A DNA stretch of 64,000 bases from Pipra filicauda. Lineage: Eukaryota > Chordata > Aves > Passeriformes > Pipridae. The notes under the pieces are model-generated. The model saw only the letters and a program-made list of their open reading frames with translations. It ran no database searches and was not told the DNA's origin. The translations under genes were made by a program, and so were the position numbers. The stretch is taken from NCBI RefSeq assembly GCF_003945595.2, contig NW_024104442.1, positions 796,619 to 860,618 on the forward strand. Direction: 5' to 3'. Shown here piece by piece: positions 46,946-60,779 of the stretch (positions are counted from its first letter, which is position 1; each line of letters begins with the position of its first letter).

Positions 46946-47435
46946 AATCATGGAATATTCTATGTTGGAAGGGATGCACAGGGATCATCAAGTCTAACTC
47001 CTGACCCTGCCCAGGACACCTAACAATCTCACCCTGTGCCTTAGAGTGTTGTCCAAACATTCCTTGAGCTCTGGCAGCCTTGGGGCTGTGCCCACTGCCC
47101 TGGGGAGCCTGGGCAGTGCCAACCACCCTCTGGGGGAAGAACCTTTTCCTGAGATCCAACCTGAGCCTGCCCTGACACAGCTCCAGCCATTCCCTGGGTC
47201 CTGTCACTGGTCACACAGAGCAGAGATCAGAGCTGCCCCTCCACTGCCCTTCCTGAGGAAGCTGCAGGCCCTGATGAAGTCTGACTTCAGTCTCCTCTTC
47301 TTCAGCTGAACAAGCCAAGTGACTTCAGCTGCTCCTCATACAGCTTCCTCTCTAGACTCTTCACCATCCTCCTGTTTTCCAATACTTTCAGATCCTTCTC
47401 ATATTGTGGCTCCCAAAGCTGCACCCAGGGCAGGT
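46946..47435 (-). mobile_element. CR1 LINE, longest 3' fragment in the window
   Basis: Antisense copy of about 490 bases. Starts AGAATCATGGAATATTCTAT, carries GGGGAGCCTGGGCAGTGCC and GAGATCCAACCTGAGCCTGC, and extends past the frequent truncation point into CCCAAAGCTGCACCCAGGGC. Confidence 0.92.
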
Positions 47436-49089
47436 TGATTCCTGGAGCTGGGACTGGCTGAGAGATGAAGTCCCATCACAGCTCCTGGAGCCACCAGCAT
47501 TGCTCAGGGGGGCACAGCTCCTCAGACACCTGCATGCTGTTGACATTTAAGTAATTAAAAACAACCAAAAAAGGCATCAGGCTGCTGTAATCTGGGAAAG
47601 TCACCTGGGGCTGGAACAGCACTACTGACACCACTACCTTTTGCATCAAGTGTCTGTGGTTTAGAAGTGCTGAAAATGACCCCCAAACCCCAATGATCCC
47701 TTTGTATTGAAGATGAACCAGGCGTGCAACCCCTCCTGAGCCTCTGGCTTTAGCAGGCAATAAGATTCCTACTAAAGGACAAGAAAGCTTTATACGAGTC
47801 CTTTGTTGTCGGTCTGCACCTTGCTGGGAAGAAGGATGGGTGACTGTCTGCTTGTTGGCTTGGAATTAAGATCAGGGTGAGGCAAATGCTGCTGCCATCA
47901 CAAAATTAGGAGTGGCAGCATGGCAAGAGGTGGGGAGGGCAAGGCTCTACCTGCCCCTTCCAGCTGCAGCAAGAGGTGGTTAAACCACGGGGTGAAACCA
48001 TGGCAGAGGTGCTGGGGTGAGGTGATAATTAGCAGAAACTTCCTGACAGAGATAAACCCACTCCACTGCTGACACCCGGGGCTCAGAAGGTGCGACACTG
48101 ACACTGGGCATCACAGCCCAGCTGCTCCCACACCCCTATCCCACTCCCTCCACACCTCTGTGATGGGTTCCTGCTGCCTCACCTTCTGAGGAGTCTTGCA
48201 ACAGGGCAGCTGCTGGGTAAATCAGTTCCTACATTCTCCTGTGGGTGGTTGGCTTCCCAGTAGATCATGTGGCAAACCAGCTGAGCAAAAAGGCCAAGGT
48301 GTGTGTATCTGACTGTCTTCACTGACAGCAGCTTGTGCTAGAAGAGGCAAATGCAGCAAAGAGCCATATTCTGTTAATGTAGCAATGAGACCCTGCCCCA
48401 GTACAGACCTATTCTGGCCCAGTTGGCCTAGGAGACATTTGTGCCAGGGACTGGACTTTAAGCTAACAGAGTCTAAATGTGTTTCTACCTCATGATATTT
48501 CTTGCTGAGGAAATGCTGGGTACCTCAACAGGGCACACATGCTGAATAACCTTTCAACTGGTGCAAATTACTACTTAAAGATTTAATTACAAAAGATATA
48601 TAGGTTAAAATACCCATGTGATGTACAAGGGGCAGTGGCTGGTAGTCACAGCTCTGCCACCAGTTTATTTTTGGGACCTGCAGTGAAGAGGCATCTTGCA
48701 TAGGTGAGATGTAGCAGAAGTTACAGTGCCAGCACTCATTGTTCAGGCTGACATCAGGTGATGTTCTGCAATACGTATTTCTTTTTTACTGAGAGTCCAG
48801 TACCCGTAAGCTGATAAAAATAATCTTTCAGGCCCTGGGATCTCCTGCTGGGTGTCTTTGATAGCTCTGTCCATAGCCCAAGGGTAAAATGCAAGGAGGC
48901 ATCACACTTCAAAGAACAGCAAGCAGGAAATAAAAAGAAGCAGGAGATAAACTTCATCACTAATAAACCTCCCCACACTTTTTTCTCATGTTATATTACA
49001 TCAACTTCCTTCTCCCATGTGCTGCCCATGGAGAACAGTGGTATTTGCTGAGCTGACACAGGAAAATCCTCGCTGTATATACCAGGATG

Positions 49090-49630
49090 TCATGGTTGAA
49101 CCTCAGCTGTTCACTCCTCCCCAGAGGGAGGGAAAGAGAATCATTAAGGGCAAAAGTGAGAAAACTTATGAATTGAGATAAAGGCAGTTTAATAGGGAAT
49201 GCAAGAGCCACACAAGCAAAGCAAAACAAGGAATTCATTCCCCTTTCCCCTGGGCAGGCAGGTGTTCAGCCACCCCCAGAATACCTGGGCTCCATCACAT
49301 GAACAGTTACTTGGGAGGGCAAACGCCATCCCTCTGAATGTCCACCCCTAACTTCTTCTTCCCCCCAGCTTTGTATGCTGAGCATGATGCCAAATGGTCT
49401 GGGATACCCCTGTGGTCAGTTGGGATCAGCTGTCCTGGCTGTGTCCCCTCCCATCTCCTCGTGCACCCCCAGCCCCCTCGCTGGCAGTGCTGGGTGAGGA
49501 GCAGCCGAGGCCTTGAGGCTGTGTAAGCCAGGCTCAGCAGTAACCAAAACATCCCTGGGTTATCAGCTCTGTTTGCAGCACAATTCCAAACAGCCCTGTA
49601 CCAGCTACTCTGAAGAAAATTAACTCTACC
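49090..49630 (-). mobile_element. Solo-LTR-like remnant, second copy
   Basis: Shares ordered blocks with 16993-17527: GGTTGAACCTCAGCTG at the left end, GATAAAGGCAGTTTAATAGG, GTCTGGGATACCCCTGTGGT, GGGATCAGCTGTCCTGGC and GAAGAAAATTAACTCTACC at the right end. The two copies are diverged, so neither is recent. No internal retroviral genes are seen. Confidence 0.65.
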
Positions 49631-49921
49631 TCAGCCCAAACCAGCCCAGGGGTAATGTCCTGTACAAACCATTCATTTTTGAGTCAAGGAAGAGGAAAAT
49701 CTCCCAGTGTTCCCAGTGTAAGCCTGAGGATGTTGCTATGCTGCTGGAAAAATACATAAATATCCAAGATCCATCTTCAGCTCTTCTTGTCATTTCTTTG
49801 GAGCAAAGATTCCAGGAAATGAATCTGTAGGAAATACAGGTTATAAATAGATTCCCAGACCCTGTATCTTGCTGCAGCCAAAATCCCTGCAGAATTCCCA
49901 TGGCTATCAGCAAGATGGGGT

Positions 49922-50044
49922 AGGAAGGGACAACCTGAGTAACCTGGTTTAGTAGAAGGTGTCCCTGTCCATGGCAGGGGGTTGGAATGAGATGATCTTA
50001 ATGCTCCCTTCCAACTTAAACCATCCTGTGATTCCATGCTTCTG
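49922..50044 (+). mobile_element. CR1 LINE 3' fragment
   Basis: Sense copy: TTTAGTAGAAGGTGTCCCTG, CCATGGCAGGGGGTTGG and terminal TGTGATTCCATGCTTCTGTG. Confidence 0.9.
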
Positions 50045-50202
50045 TGTGACATGTCCTGGAGAGACGATGTCCTGTGGCACTCAGTGTCAGCTCAGCTGGC
50101 AGTGAAGGATGTCGGGGTGCTCTGGGCACACTGATTTTGCTGGGGTTCCCAGCAGTTCAGCAGCAGGTTCCCAAGCTGCAGGTCACAGGCTACTTGAATT
50201 CA

Positions 50203-50460
50203 TAAAATCATAGAATCATAAAATCATTGAGGCTGGAAAAGCCCTCTAAGATCATCGACTCCAACCATTAACCCAACACTGCCAAGGCCACCACTAAACC
50301 ATGTTCCCACGTGCCACATCCACATGTTTTTGGACCCCTCCAGGGATGGGGACTCCACCACTGCCCTGAGCAGCTCGTGCCAGGGCTGGACAACCCTTCC
50401 AGTGAAGAAATCTTTCCTAATATCCAACCTAGACCTCCCCTGGCACAACCTGAGGCTGCA
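50203..50460 (-). mobile_element. CR1 LINE 3' fragment
   Basis: Antisense copy with three tail octamers (AAAATCATAGAATCATAAAA), CATCGACTCCAACCATTAAC, GTGCCACATCCACATG and CCTGGCACAACCTGAGGCTG. It starts about 160 bases from the oppositely oriented copy at 49922-50044. Confidence 0.93.
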
Positions 50461-51454
50461 TCAGCTTTGTAAAACTGGTTCACTGAAAATGCTGAGAGCA
50501 TAGACACTCCCGCTGGGAAATACTCTGTATCCTCACCCTCTTCCTGGATGTTACATTGGATCGGCCCTCATTGAAATTAAATACAGAGAACAGTGGAAGT
50601 CTCCCTTCTGTGAAACCATGAAATAGGTGGGGCTACAGTGTGTGTCCAAGTTGGAAAAGAGAACAAAAAAGTATCAGTGTATACTGTTTTATATTACAAT
50701 CATACATGTGTATTAATATTGCTGACTATCAGAATTGGCACACATTAATTACCTACTTTCTGTTTTGAAAGATGGGCAGGCAGTATTTAGAGAACTAGAT
50801 GAGCAAGGAGGCCCAGGTAGGGCAGGATGCCTCTTCTTTCAGCAGCAGAACCAATGTGCAGACATAAGAAGTGTAATTTTCTCTCTATTGAGGCTACAAA
50901 GAGAAGTCTGCTTATTCCCTGGCACTCCTAGATGTCCCAACAGAAAAACTATTAAAACTGCTGGAGACTCTGAGTTTGAAATCAAATTGCTTCAACAATA
51001 TGTTAACATAAAATATGTGTTAATTATACTAAAGATAGGGTGGAGTTTCAGTTTAAGTATGCATTAACATCTTATATTTTGGGCAACTGCATGTAGTGAA
51101 ATGTGTATAAGCCAGGCAGGTATATTACAAATAGGTATTTTTGTTCAAATCTATCTCGAAGTTTTTGCATCAGTTAAAATGAACCAAGATATTAAATGTT
51201 AAATTTAAAAAGTCCTTTCATACAAGACAGAGTACTTGGGTTTGAGGTAGGAAGATCCAGAAGAAAAGGGAAGGTCTTTCTAAATGTGGTCTCCTGAGGC
51301 ATGAGTGTCCAGCTTGGGGTCTGGGTTAGGAGAGAACTCAGTGTGGGGAATGCCGGGCTCTGGCTGCTGGCTTTCCCTGCTCTGTGTTTCCTCAGGCTCC
51401 AGGAGCTCTTGTGCTGGATGTGGCTGCAGCTCCTTCACCAGGACACACTCACAG

Positions 51455-51750
51455 GACCTCTTCTGTGTGGGGACCAGGGACAGGACCCAGGGAACGGCTG
51501 GAGCTGTGTCAGGGCAGGGTCAGGTTGGATCTCAGGCAAAGGTTCTTCCCCCAGAGGGTGGTTGGGCACTGACCAGGCTCCCCAGGGCAGTGGGCACAGC
51601 TCCAAGGCTGCCAGAGCTCCAGGAGGGTTTGGATGATCCTCTGGGGCACAGGGGGTGACTGTTGGGGATGGGCCTGTGCGGGGCTGAGGGTTGGACATGA
51701 TGATCCTTGTGGGTCCCTTCCAGCTTGGCATGCCCTAAGATTCTGTGAGC
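51455..51750 (+). mobile_element. CR1 LINE 3' fragment
   Basis: Sense copy of about 295 bases: GGAGCTGTGTCAGGGCAGGG, GGCACTGACCAGGCTCCCCA, GATGATCCTTGTGGGTCCCT and tail CCTAAGATTCTGTGAGC. Confidence 0.92.
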
Positions 51751-54700
51751 TGGTGGGATGAGCCTTGTTCCAGAGGCTCTGACCAGCCCTGGAGCACAGA
51801 GCAGGGAGGGGAGGATCTGCTGTCCCACAAGAATCTCTGCCAATGGCAGAGGCTGAGGTGATCTCTGCTCAGGCTGTGCAAATCCAGGGCGGCTCTCAAG
51901 AGATCCTGCTTGGCCATGTGGGTGGAAGGAACTGAGATACTGTGGTTTGTGGGGAAAATGGTGTTTCAGCAAGGAGAGCTGGGCTGTGGAGTGAGAGCTG
52001 GGGAGAGGGAAGGCTTTGAATCTGGAGATTTGGCCAGGGTGTTTGGAAAACATCTGCAGCAATTCATCACCCAGTCCCTGTGAGCACCACGTGCAGGAGT
52101 GTTCTGCCTCTGCTGTGTTACTCTGCCAGTGGTTTGTTTGATGTGCTGCAGTAACAGGGTCTTTCCTCCCATGTCCCAGTAGAAAATGATGCATTTAACA
52201 CATGCAGGTCCCCATAAAAACAGGCCAGGAGTTTATAAACTCCACAGGGCAAGCTGTGGATTAATCCCACAGCCGAGGAATGAAAGTGTTAAGGATCATC
52301 ACATTAGCACATCTTCAAAATCCTGATCCTGGGCTGAGGTCTTGGTTCACACCAAATGAAAGCCATGCCCTCGGAGGTGTGGGACAGGGGAAGGCCCTTG
52401 CCCAGTTGTTTGTGGAAAGCCCTCATAACACTAAGGTATTTATGGGGCTGTTTTGCCCTTGAGGCTTCTCACTACCTGATTTACAGTCTGGGAAAATGCA
52501 GCCAAATGGAAACCTGAGGGATCTTTCCTTCTCCTCCCTGCCCCCCACCCCTGCCCTGATCTCACAGGACAGAATGTTGGGAAAAAGAGGAGACCTGCGG
52601 GACAAGGAGCACCCACCCATTGACCAGAGCCTCTCCTGCCTTAACCAATCCTGCTGGCAAGCATGGCTGTGAGATTTGCACAATCTCTTGATGCTCTGAG
52701 TGTTTGCACAGCAGCAGTTAATTCCCTGCGAAGTGCAGCTCCTGGGCATGAGGGCTGAACTCTGGGCTCATCCACTGGAGGCTGCGGATACCAAAGATTA
52801 CAAGGGTTAAAAGGAAAGAAAAAAAGAAGCTATCAGCAAAACTCATGGGAAAAAAACACCAGCAGGAATGAAATGCAAAGATCTGAGCTGTGGGGAAGGA
52901 GGTCTCTTGTCCACAGTTTGCCAGGGAAATAACACTGTGTAGTGTCTGGTACCCTGTGCTTCTGCTGTTCGCTGTGGGTAGAGACAGGGCTTGGTGTGAT
53001 CACACTTGTGACCCTGAATTCCCTGTCCCTCACAGAGCACACAGCCAGCAGCCTCTGGCCCATGGTGGTGTTCATGAAGCTTGGAAGGGAACACAAAGGC
53101 TGGGGGTGGTGGGAACATCGGCCACGCCAGTGACTCACTTGGGATGTGGCCACGAGCCTCCGACAGCAGCGAGCTCATGCTGGGGCTGACTCTGAACTGG
53201 AGCCCTGTGGAGGATGGAGAGGAGCAGGGGCCTTTTCTGATTTCTCTCAGAGTTGCTGGTAAAGTGTACAACAGACTTATTTTCTGTCTTACACTATAAT
53301 ATTCCTGGATAACAGCTAAAATGGTGTTGGCTGCTTCTTGGAGAAAGTTCAAACAAGGGGTGTCCATAGCTCAGAGAGGCACAGCTTCCACTCAAGCACA
53401 TTTAGGTCTATTCCCAAATGCCTGTTTTCCACCTGAAGAAAAGAACACCAAGCCTTTAACATTGACAGGACCTACATTTCCCTCCTCAGTGTGTTTTGGG
53501 CCAGCACAGTGAGGGTTGTTTCGCAGTGGATGTTTGCCCAGTGTCTGTGCAGGGGATGGAGGAGAGCACAGATGGGCTCTCCAGACATCCCACTGCCCCT
53601 GCCAGCTCTGGGGGCATCTCACCATGGCCCCACAGCCTTCTCTGCCCACAGCCAGCAACTGGGCAAGCTGGGAGCTGCTGCAGGAGCCCTTTTTGGTTAA
53701 TGCCCAGGCACTGAGCTGCCTGCTGAGGGAGGTGATGCCTGTGCTGTGGTGAGCAGGGCCTGGCGTGACTGTGCACAGTCCATTCTCCTGTGGTACAGAA
53801 GATTAAAATGGGTAAAAGTTCAAAAGTTTGGAAAAAAATGTGGTGCAATGTGCAAAAGAGGAGAGAGCTGGCAGTAACTGTACAAATAAATCTGCTTCAG
53901 TGGTGACTGAATTGGAGCATAGACTGAGAAAGGAAAACCTCTGGATACTCCTGTATCCATGTAAACAGAGATCCAGAGTCAGAATCCACCTGACTCTGAC
54001 AGTAAGCCATGGCTTTATTAATTGCTTTTCCCTGTGTAGCTAATAACTAGGAGCCAGAGGAGAAGGGAAACGCCAGTTCTGAGTCTGGGGTGTGGTGACT
54101 GAAGCTAGAAGAGGTTGCAGTAATATATTTAGATTTTACTAAAGAGGTTGACACTGTGTCTCAAAGTCTTCTGCATAAAACTGATTAAGTCAGACTATAT
54201 GTGAAAGCTGATGATGGAAAAGACTGCATCAGGTGGAGGAAGGGATCTAAATTTCTGCAGACATCACTGCCAGATTAAGATTTGATTAATCAATTCAGAT
54301 TAATGTCATCTTCATCTGCTGGTCTCAGACAAGACCTTTCAGCTCCAGGCCATCACATCATCTATTGCAGAGGTAAGAGCATTTGATGAGCTCCATCCTG
54401 CTCCCTGTGGGCAGCAATCAAGCTCAAAATTGAGCTTGTTGTTTTCCTTTATTCAGTTTCATCTTCCTCTTCAAGAATTCAAAAATTACTGCAGATCTCC
54501 ATGCGCTGGAAATCTCCTTTTCATTACTCCTGAACTTGATTTAAGACGTAAGTCGGAGTTTTTCAAGGCACTTGAAGTTCACTTACAAATTCAGCTGTCC
54601 ATTTTGCATCTCTCTGGGGACATTCAGCTGAAAGGGAGCAAGAATCTTTCATATATAGCAGTGTGGATGTGCAGACACGTGCATGTCATCTCTGGAAGGA

Positions 54701-55608
54701 CTTTGGATTCCTCCTCATGTCTCACACTCAGTTTCTCCCTCACACATCTGCTCAGAGCTCATCCTTGTATTCACTAGTGAGATTTGTGCTAAATGACCTT
54801 CCACTTCTCAGCCTTGTGGGGAAGGTCAGCACTATCAGAGTTCCAGCTCAGATCTTTTCAGAAAAGTTCCTATCTGCTCTTTCTGATGTTACAGAAATAA
54901 AAATTCCTTTCTTGTATCATCATTTTAATGCCTCATCTCAGGAAAAAAAAAAAATTAGTGGTGGGAACCTGGAACATCTTGGAAGGGTTGTTGTTTCCAT
55001 ACCATGTCATCTGCCCAAAGCAGGAGTTCTTCATGTCTTGAACAGCTCCATACTCCTATAGCATCTCCACTGAGTGCATGGAGCGACAGAAAGTGGGTGG
55101 TTATTGGTTCCATGGAGGCAGCTCTATCAGCCTGCAGATGAAAAAGTTGCTCCTCTGTGCTTTGGAGCAAGGACTGATTAAGAACCATCAGAGGTGCTGT
55201 CTTGAAATCAGCAGCTATGGCTTTTACGAGTCAGCTTTTTTAAGACGGGCCAGCCATGGAGACTGTCTTCCACAGCACCCTACTTTCCCCAGGCAGTTTG
55301 GTCATGCCCAACACTCTGGAAGATCATAGCAACTTTGAACAGCTCTTGTTTCCATCATATTAAATCAGAAGCATCATTCCAGTGGGCAGCACTGGATCTG
55401 TATCACACTTGGCTGTGAAAACACAGGTGAGTTCCCTGTGAAATGGGTATTTGTCTTTATAAGGGCTGAACCCAGCCTTGGCCTGAATGAGGAAGGTCTG
55501 GTTCAGCTCCTGGGAGGAGAGCACAGGCATCAGTGCAGAGCTGCTGATGGGGTGACTGAGATGGTCTCCAAGACCCTGCTGCTCCCAGCACATCCACCTG
55601 TACTTTAT

Positions 55609-55705
55609 CAGGGAATCACAGAACTGTTTTCGTTGGAAGAGACCTTAAAGATCACCTTGTTCCAATCACCTGCCATGGGCAGAGATGCCACTCAGTAGAT
55701 CAGAT
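55609..55705 (-). mobile_element. CR1 LINE 3' fragment, short
   Basis: Antisense copy: GGGAATCACAGAACTG, GAAGAGACCTTAAAGATCAC, CCTGCCATGGGCAGAGATGC, ending near AGATCAGATTCC. Confidence 0.85.
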
Positions 55706-58194
55706 TCCAGGAATGTGTTTTACCCCCTTTGTTTTCCTTACAACAGGGAGTCATTTAGTGGCCCTGGCCTCCATTCAAATTCAAAAGCTGCAGATAAGGA
55801 CTGATTGTGACTGTAGTGATGTGGTCTGGGAGATGTTCCCTTGACAGTGAAACCACCTGGAAAAAGACTGATGAGGGATATTAGAAACTGGGAATAAAAA
55901 ATTTTCTCTGTGCCAGGTGAATTCAGCTTTAGCAGGAGCTGAAGGCAAGAGGGAACTGTCCCAAAGCTATGGTTCTTTCCCTGAGGCAGGAGAACGGATG
56001 CATGCAGTGATGCTTTTGGGTGCCTGTGATTTTCTCCCGTGGTGCCCTCCCCTGCCAGGCATGGGAGGTGTCAGTGTTGTGTTGGAAACTCACTGCACAG
56101 GCTGTGGCTGGGTTTGGGGTCAAATGAGTCAGTTTGTGTGTTCTAGACCTCACATGGCTGAAGAGTTAAGCAGGAGGATCTCAAAGTGAAGTGGGAGTCC
56201 AGAAAGGGAGGATTAAGCACCTGCATGTTGGGGAGATGCATAAGTGAACCCAGGGATCAAGTAGCTTGGACATGGCCTGAGTTTGTGGCCTGGCAAGAAG
56301 TACAGATTATCAGGACCAAAGAACTGCCTGGACTTGGTTGTATTCAAGACTGACGAGGATTCTGCAGCTCTCATTCCATCATCTCTGAGGCAGGAATCCC
56401 CCAAACCACTACAAGGACTCTGCACCTTGCTGCTATTGGCATCAGACCCCTCCATCCCCACCAGATGTGGGGATGTACCAGATGTGCCAGACCTCTCTGG
56501 GAGTGGGGCCAAGGCCAGCATGAGAACTTCAAACGTGGAGGGATGGTCCCATAGCCCTGAAAGCCCTCCTGGGGCAGATCCATCCCCCTGCAAAATCATG
56601 TGCAAGGCTTGGTTGGGCAACAGGTTGCAGGCTGTTGGGAAATGAAAAAAAAAGCCCTTCTTCTTCTTGGGAAGGAGGAGTGTTGAGTTTATCCCAAGTC
56701 TGTGCTGCAGATTACAAGACATCTTAACACTCTTGAGCTGTCAGATGGCATTTTTAATCAACCTGAACTTGATTTTTCAGAAATTGTTAATTACACTCTC
56801 CAAGCAGAAAGCACAGGGCTTTGATCAGTGCTTCTCAAAGCAAGTATCATCCATTGCTGCATCTTGTATCAGCTCATTAGGAGCTGCCTTCATTATAAAC
56901 CCAGCTCATTAGCTGTGCATGAAGTCCTGGACATGGAAGCCTGTGAAGTAAGAGGGGAGTTAGACGAGGTTCTGTGGCTGGGTCTCAAACCACAGACAGC
57001 ATAAACATAAACATGGTTTATGTTTTATAGACACATCAACATAGTTTTTCGGAAGGAGGCCTTGTAGGGAGGCTGCAGCCACTGATGAGCAGAAGGTAAG
57101 GCCCAGCAGCTGTCCCAGAAGTGAAGTAGGTCTATCAAAAGGGATGATTTGTCATTGTTTCATCTGCAACCCCAGGCTGGGTTTAATAGTACCTGTGTTT
57201 GAAGCACGATGAGCAGGAGTGCACATGCACCAGGTTTCTTGGAGCTGAACTGCCAGGCAGGATTTGGGGGTGCACAGTGTCAGTGCTGATGTCAGAGTGC
57301 TGTTGGCCAAGCTCATCACACAGACTGGTGCTTTAAAGCAGAGCTGGTGTCTTGATCCTGAAAAAGCAACACCTTCCAGAAGACTTGTCCATGAGGCTGC
57401 CCTGCCATCACAGAATCGTTGCCCTTCATAAGCTTATAGAGGACTGGAAAGGGAGAGACTTTCAGTGTTAATTATAGCTCATTTTTCTGGTAACCCATTG
57501 TTCCACAGCAGATTTAGAGCTGCCTGGAGGGACATTAAGAGCCACTTTGTCCAACTGTCTGGAGAAGTGATCTAAAATAGCAATAGTGTGATGGTGGAGT
57601 GTCGTGGAGGCTTATGAAATTGAGACAAATAATGTATTCAAATGAGATTTATTTTATACACCAGTTAAACCAGATTAACTGAATTTATTAAACCAATTAA
57701 GCTTCATCAACTTTTGAATACAGATTTATGGTGTCCAATGGAATTGGTGCTCCCTGACTGATTTCAGAATTCTTGAGGTTTCAAAGGGTAACCCAAAAGG
57801 AGCAATCCCTCGCCCAGTGGGGTGAGGATTCTCAGCCTCATGGACTTCCCTGGGGCAGCACCTCAACTCAACAGGAGAGTCCCTGACTGCAGACCTGCTT
57901 GCTGCTCCAAGGAGGACCCACTCACCTGACCCCTGGCTGGGCTCCATCCATAGCCCAGTCAGATCTGATTTGTGGTCAAATACAGTCATGTTAACCCTCA
58001 CTGGCTGGGTTCTGACCTTCTGCCCCCCCAGCCTCCATGGACATGTCATAGGGGTTGGCCGTGACTGGCCAGACTGGGGTCAGTGGCAGGGCACCATCTG
58101 CAGGGTCACAGTCCCTGCAGGGAGAAGGATGCTCATGGCACCATGACATGTCCTTGCAGCAGCCTTTGCTCCCTGCTAAGGTAGAGTGGTCAAT

Positions 58195-58610
58195 CATAGA
58201 ATCACAGAATGGTTTGGGTTGGAAGGAACATCAAAGACCATCTAGTCCAACCCCCCTGCCATGGGCAGGGACACCTTCCACAAGACCAGCTGAATCCAAG
58301 CCCTGTCCAGCCTGGCCTTGGACACTTCCAGGGATCCAGGGGCAGCCACAGCTTCTCTGGGCAACCTGTGCCAGGGCCTCCCCACCCTCAGAGACATTAA
58401 TTTCTTCCCAATATCCCATCTAACCCTGCCCTCTGGCAGTGGGAAGCCATTCCCCCTTGTCCTGTCCCTCCAGGCCCTTGTCCAAAGTCCCTCTCCAGCT
58501 CTCTTGGAGCCCCTTTAGGCCCTGGAAGGGGCTCTCAGGTCTCCCCAGAGCCTTCTCATCTCCAGTTCTCCCAGCCTGTCTCCAGAGCAGAGGGGCTCCA
58601 GCCCTTGGAG
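58195..58610 (-). mobile_element. CR1 LINE, long 3' fragment
   Basis: Antisense copy of about 415 bases: CATAGAATCACAGAATGGTT, CCCTGCCATGGGCAGGGACA, GGGCAACCTGTGCCAGGGCC, TTCCCCCTTGTCCTGTCCCT, GGAGCCCCTTTAGGCCCTGG and GAGCAGAGGGGCTCCAGCCC. The best-preserved copy here. Confidence 0.94.
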
Positions 58611-59777
58611 CATCTCTGTGGTCCTATTGAATAGCAATATTTGATGCAATCTAAAATCAGTTAAGCCAAAAAGCTCATCAGCATTCCTACCTTCCTTCCA
58701 CTTGTCCTGAGGCCTCTGCAGTGCTTGGCTTTCAGGACACATGGATTTTGGACGTCCAGGCTGGGCAGCTGTGCCCTGCTACCATTCCCCTCCTGGGCTC
58801 CTCCCCAGAGCAGCTGTGCAGCATCAGGAGAGCCTGGGGCAGAGTCAGGCCAGAGGGGCAGCCCCTGCAGCTTGCTCTGCTCCAGGTGGGCAGTAGCACG
58901 TCCCAAGGGCTGTGAAATGCACCCAGCAAAGCCTTTCAGCCCCCCTTCCATCCACACCCAGTGACTATTGACTGCACAGCACCGTGTGGGTCAGGACCTG
59001 CCCTCTGTGCAGTTTGAGGGCTCAGGCTCAGTCTCTCCAGAGAAGCTGCTCAGCCTGAGTGAGGAGCCACTTCCACCCCCCAAGCCCTCTCTTGGAGCTG
59101 ATGTTCTGCATCAAGGCTGCTCTCGACTGAGAGGGGAAAGTGTTTTCCCTTCCGTACCCAGAGCACGCCTCGAGCGTTTTGGCTTGGGAGCTCAGCTCAT
59201 ACTGCAGGTCCTCTGCCAGATGTGGGCTTATCATGAGTTTTTTTCTGTTTAATCATACAAAGAAAAATGCATTTGCTGTTCTCAGCAGACAGTTTCCCTG
59301 CAGTGTCTCTTTCCTTGTCCTAGAGTATATTTTCCCCCAACTAAATCACATGGTTTACTTTGTGTGTTCGTGTTTTGCCAAATATGAAGTGTGAGAATGA
59401 TGCAGTTTTGGCGACAGATAGATGAGGCCCTGCTATTCCCAGCCCAAAGATTAATGCTAACACAGGGTTTCATGGATGCTCCTTGGCCTGCCCATCAGCT
59501 CATTTATCTCCACTGGTAAATCCCAGAAGCCTTAACCTCCAAATCACCAGGCAAAGCCTCATGTCAGGGGCATTGCTGATGAGAGGCAGTCACATAAACC
59601 CTGGGCTGGCAGCACAGGCTGATGATACACATCATCACTGGTTGAGTGTTCTTAGAATTTTTTCCCTGGAATTAAACACTCCATGGCCCTGCAGCATGGC
59701 AGAGGGATGTGCACAAAATACCAAAGGGAAGAACGTGGCAAATTTGAGCTGTTCAGTGCCTGAATTTAACAGTATGT

Positions 59778-59803
59778 TATATAGTTATATATATAACTAT
59801 ATA
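59778..59803. repeat. Perfect 26-bp AT palindrome
   Basis: TATATAGTTATAT followed immediately by its exact complement, centred between 59790 and 59791, within a longer TA-rich stretch (59775-59815). Cruciform-prone simple sequence. Confidence 0.9.
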
Positions 59804-60779
59804 TGTATATAGTATGTCCCAGACTTAACACCCTGTTGTTTTGTCCAGGGAGGCACCGTGTCCCTACCTTCCCCTGGTTCCCAGCCCGCCCTGCAGTGCC
59901 CATCAGCTGAGCACTGCTGAGAAAACCCCATCTAGCCCCAATGACTGGACAAAGCCAGTTTTTGGGCTGGCTGAGGGGGCTGCATAGAGAGGGCCTGACC
60001 CTGCTTCCATCTGCATTGCCATAGACTGGTCTGGGGCAACACAGCAGGAACTGAGAGCAAGCTGCAGCTCGCTGTTGTTCAGCACTGAGCTGCAGGGATG
60101 CAGTGGTGGCAGGGGTCTGATCCACATGGCACTGGCACACAGGGATGCGCAGCCACAGCACACAGAGGTGCCCAAAGGCACTCACCCAAACCCATCAGAG
60201 CTGTCTGCCCTGCCTGTGCCTCAGTGCATGTGAACACCACGAGGGGCTGAGGTGGGTTTGTGTCTGCAGGTGCCCCAGACAGCAGGCAGAGGGGTGCAGA
60301 GGGGCTGGGGGCTCCAGCTCGGAAGCATTACCAGCTCCAGCTGCATCACCAGTGGACAGCAGGGCAAGTGGTGGAGGGGAAGAGAAATGATCAGCAGGGA
60401 TGGAGGGAACACAGGGAAGAGCAGCAGCCCTCAAAGAGGAGTTTGTAATGATGGCAAAGTACTGCGGCTCCTCGGTTCTCTGGTTTCTCTTAGGAGAACA
60501 GGGATCCCCAAGCTCTGGGTCTGGCACATTGCTTTGATGCACTTCAGACCCCACATCGGAGCCTGTGAAGCAGCACGTGTGCTGCCTGCAGCATCCTGTC
60601 TCTGTTCACCAGCACGGTGGGTTCGCATGACCTAAAATGAGCATGTGGCTTGGGACAGCGTTTCACTTTCTCCAGCCATCCTGCTCTAGCAGATTCCACC
60701 AGACTCTGAGGTTAGAACCGTAACCGCTTAAGAACTAAAAAAAGCAGCAGGACGATTTCCAGCGGGTGCAGTGCGTGGG

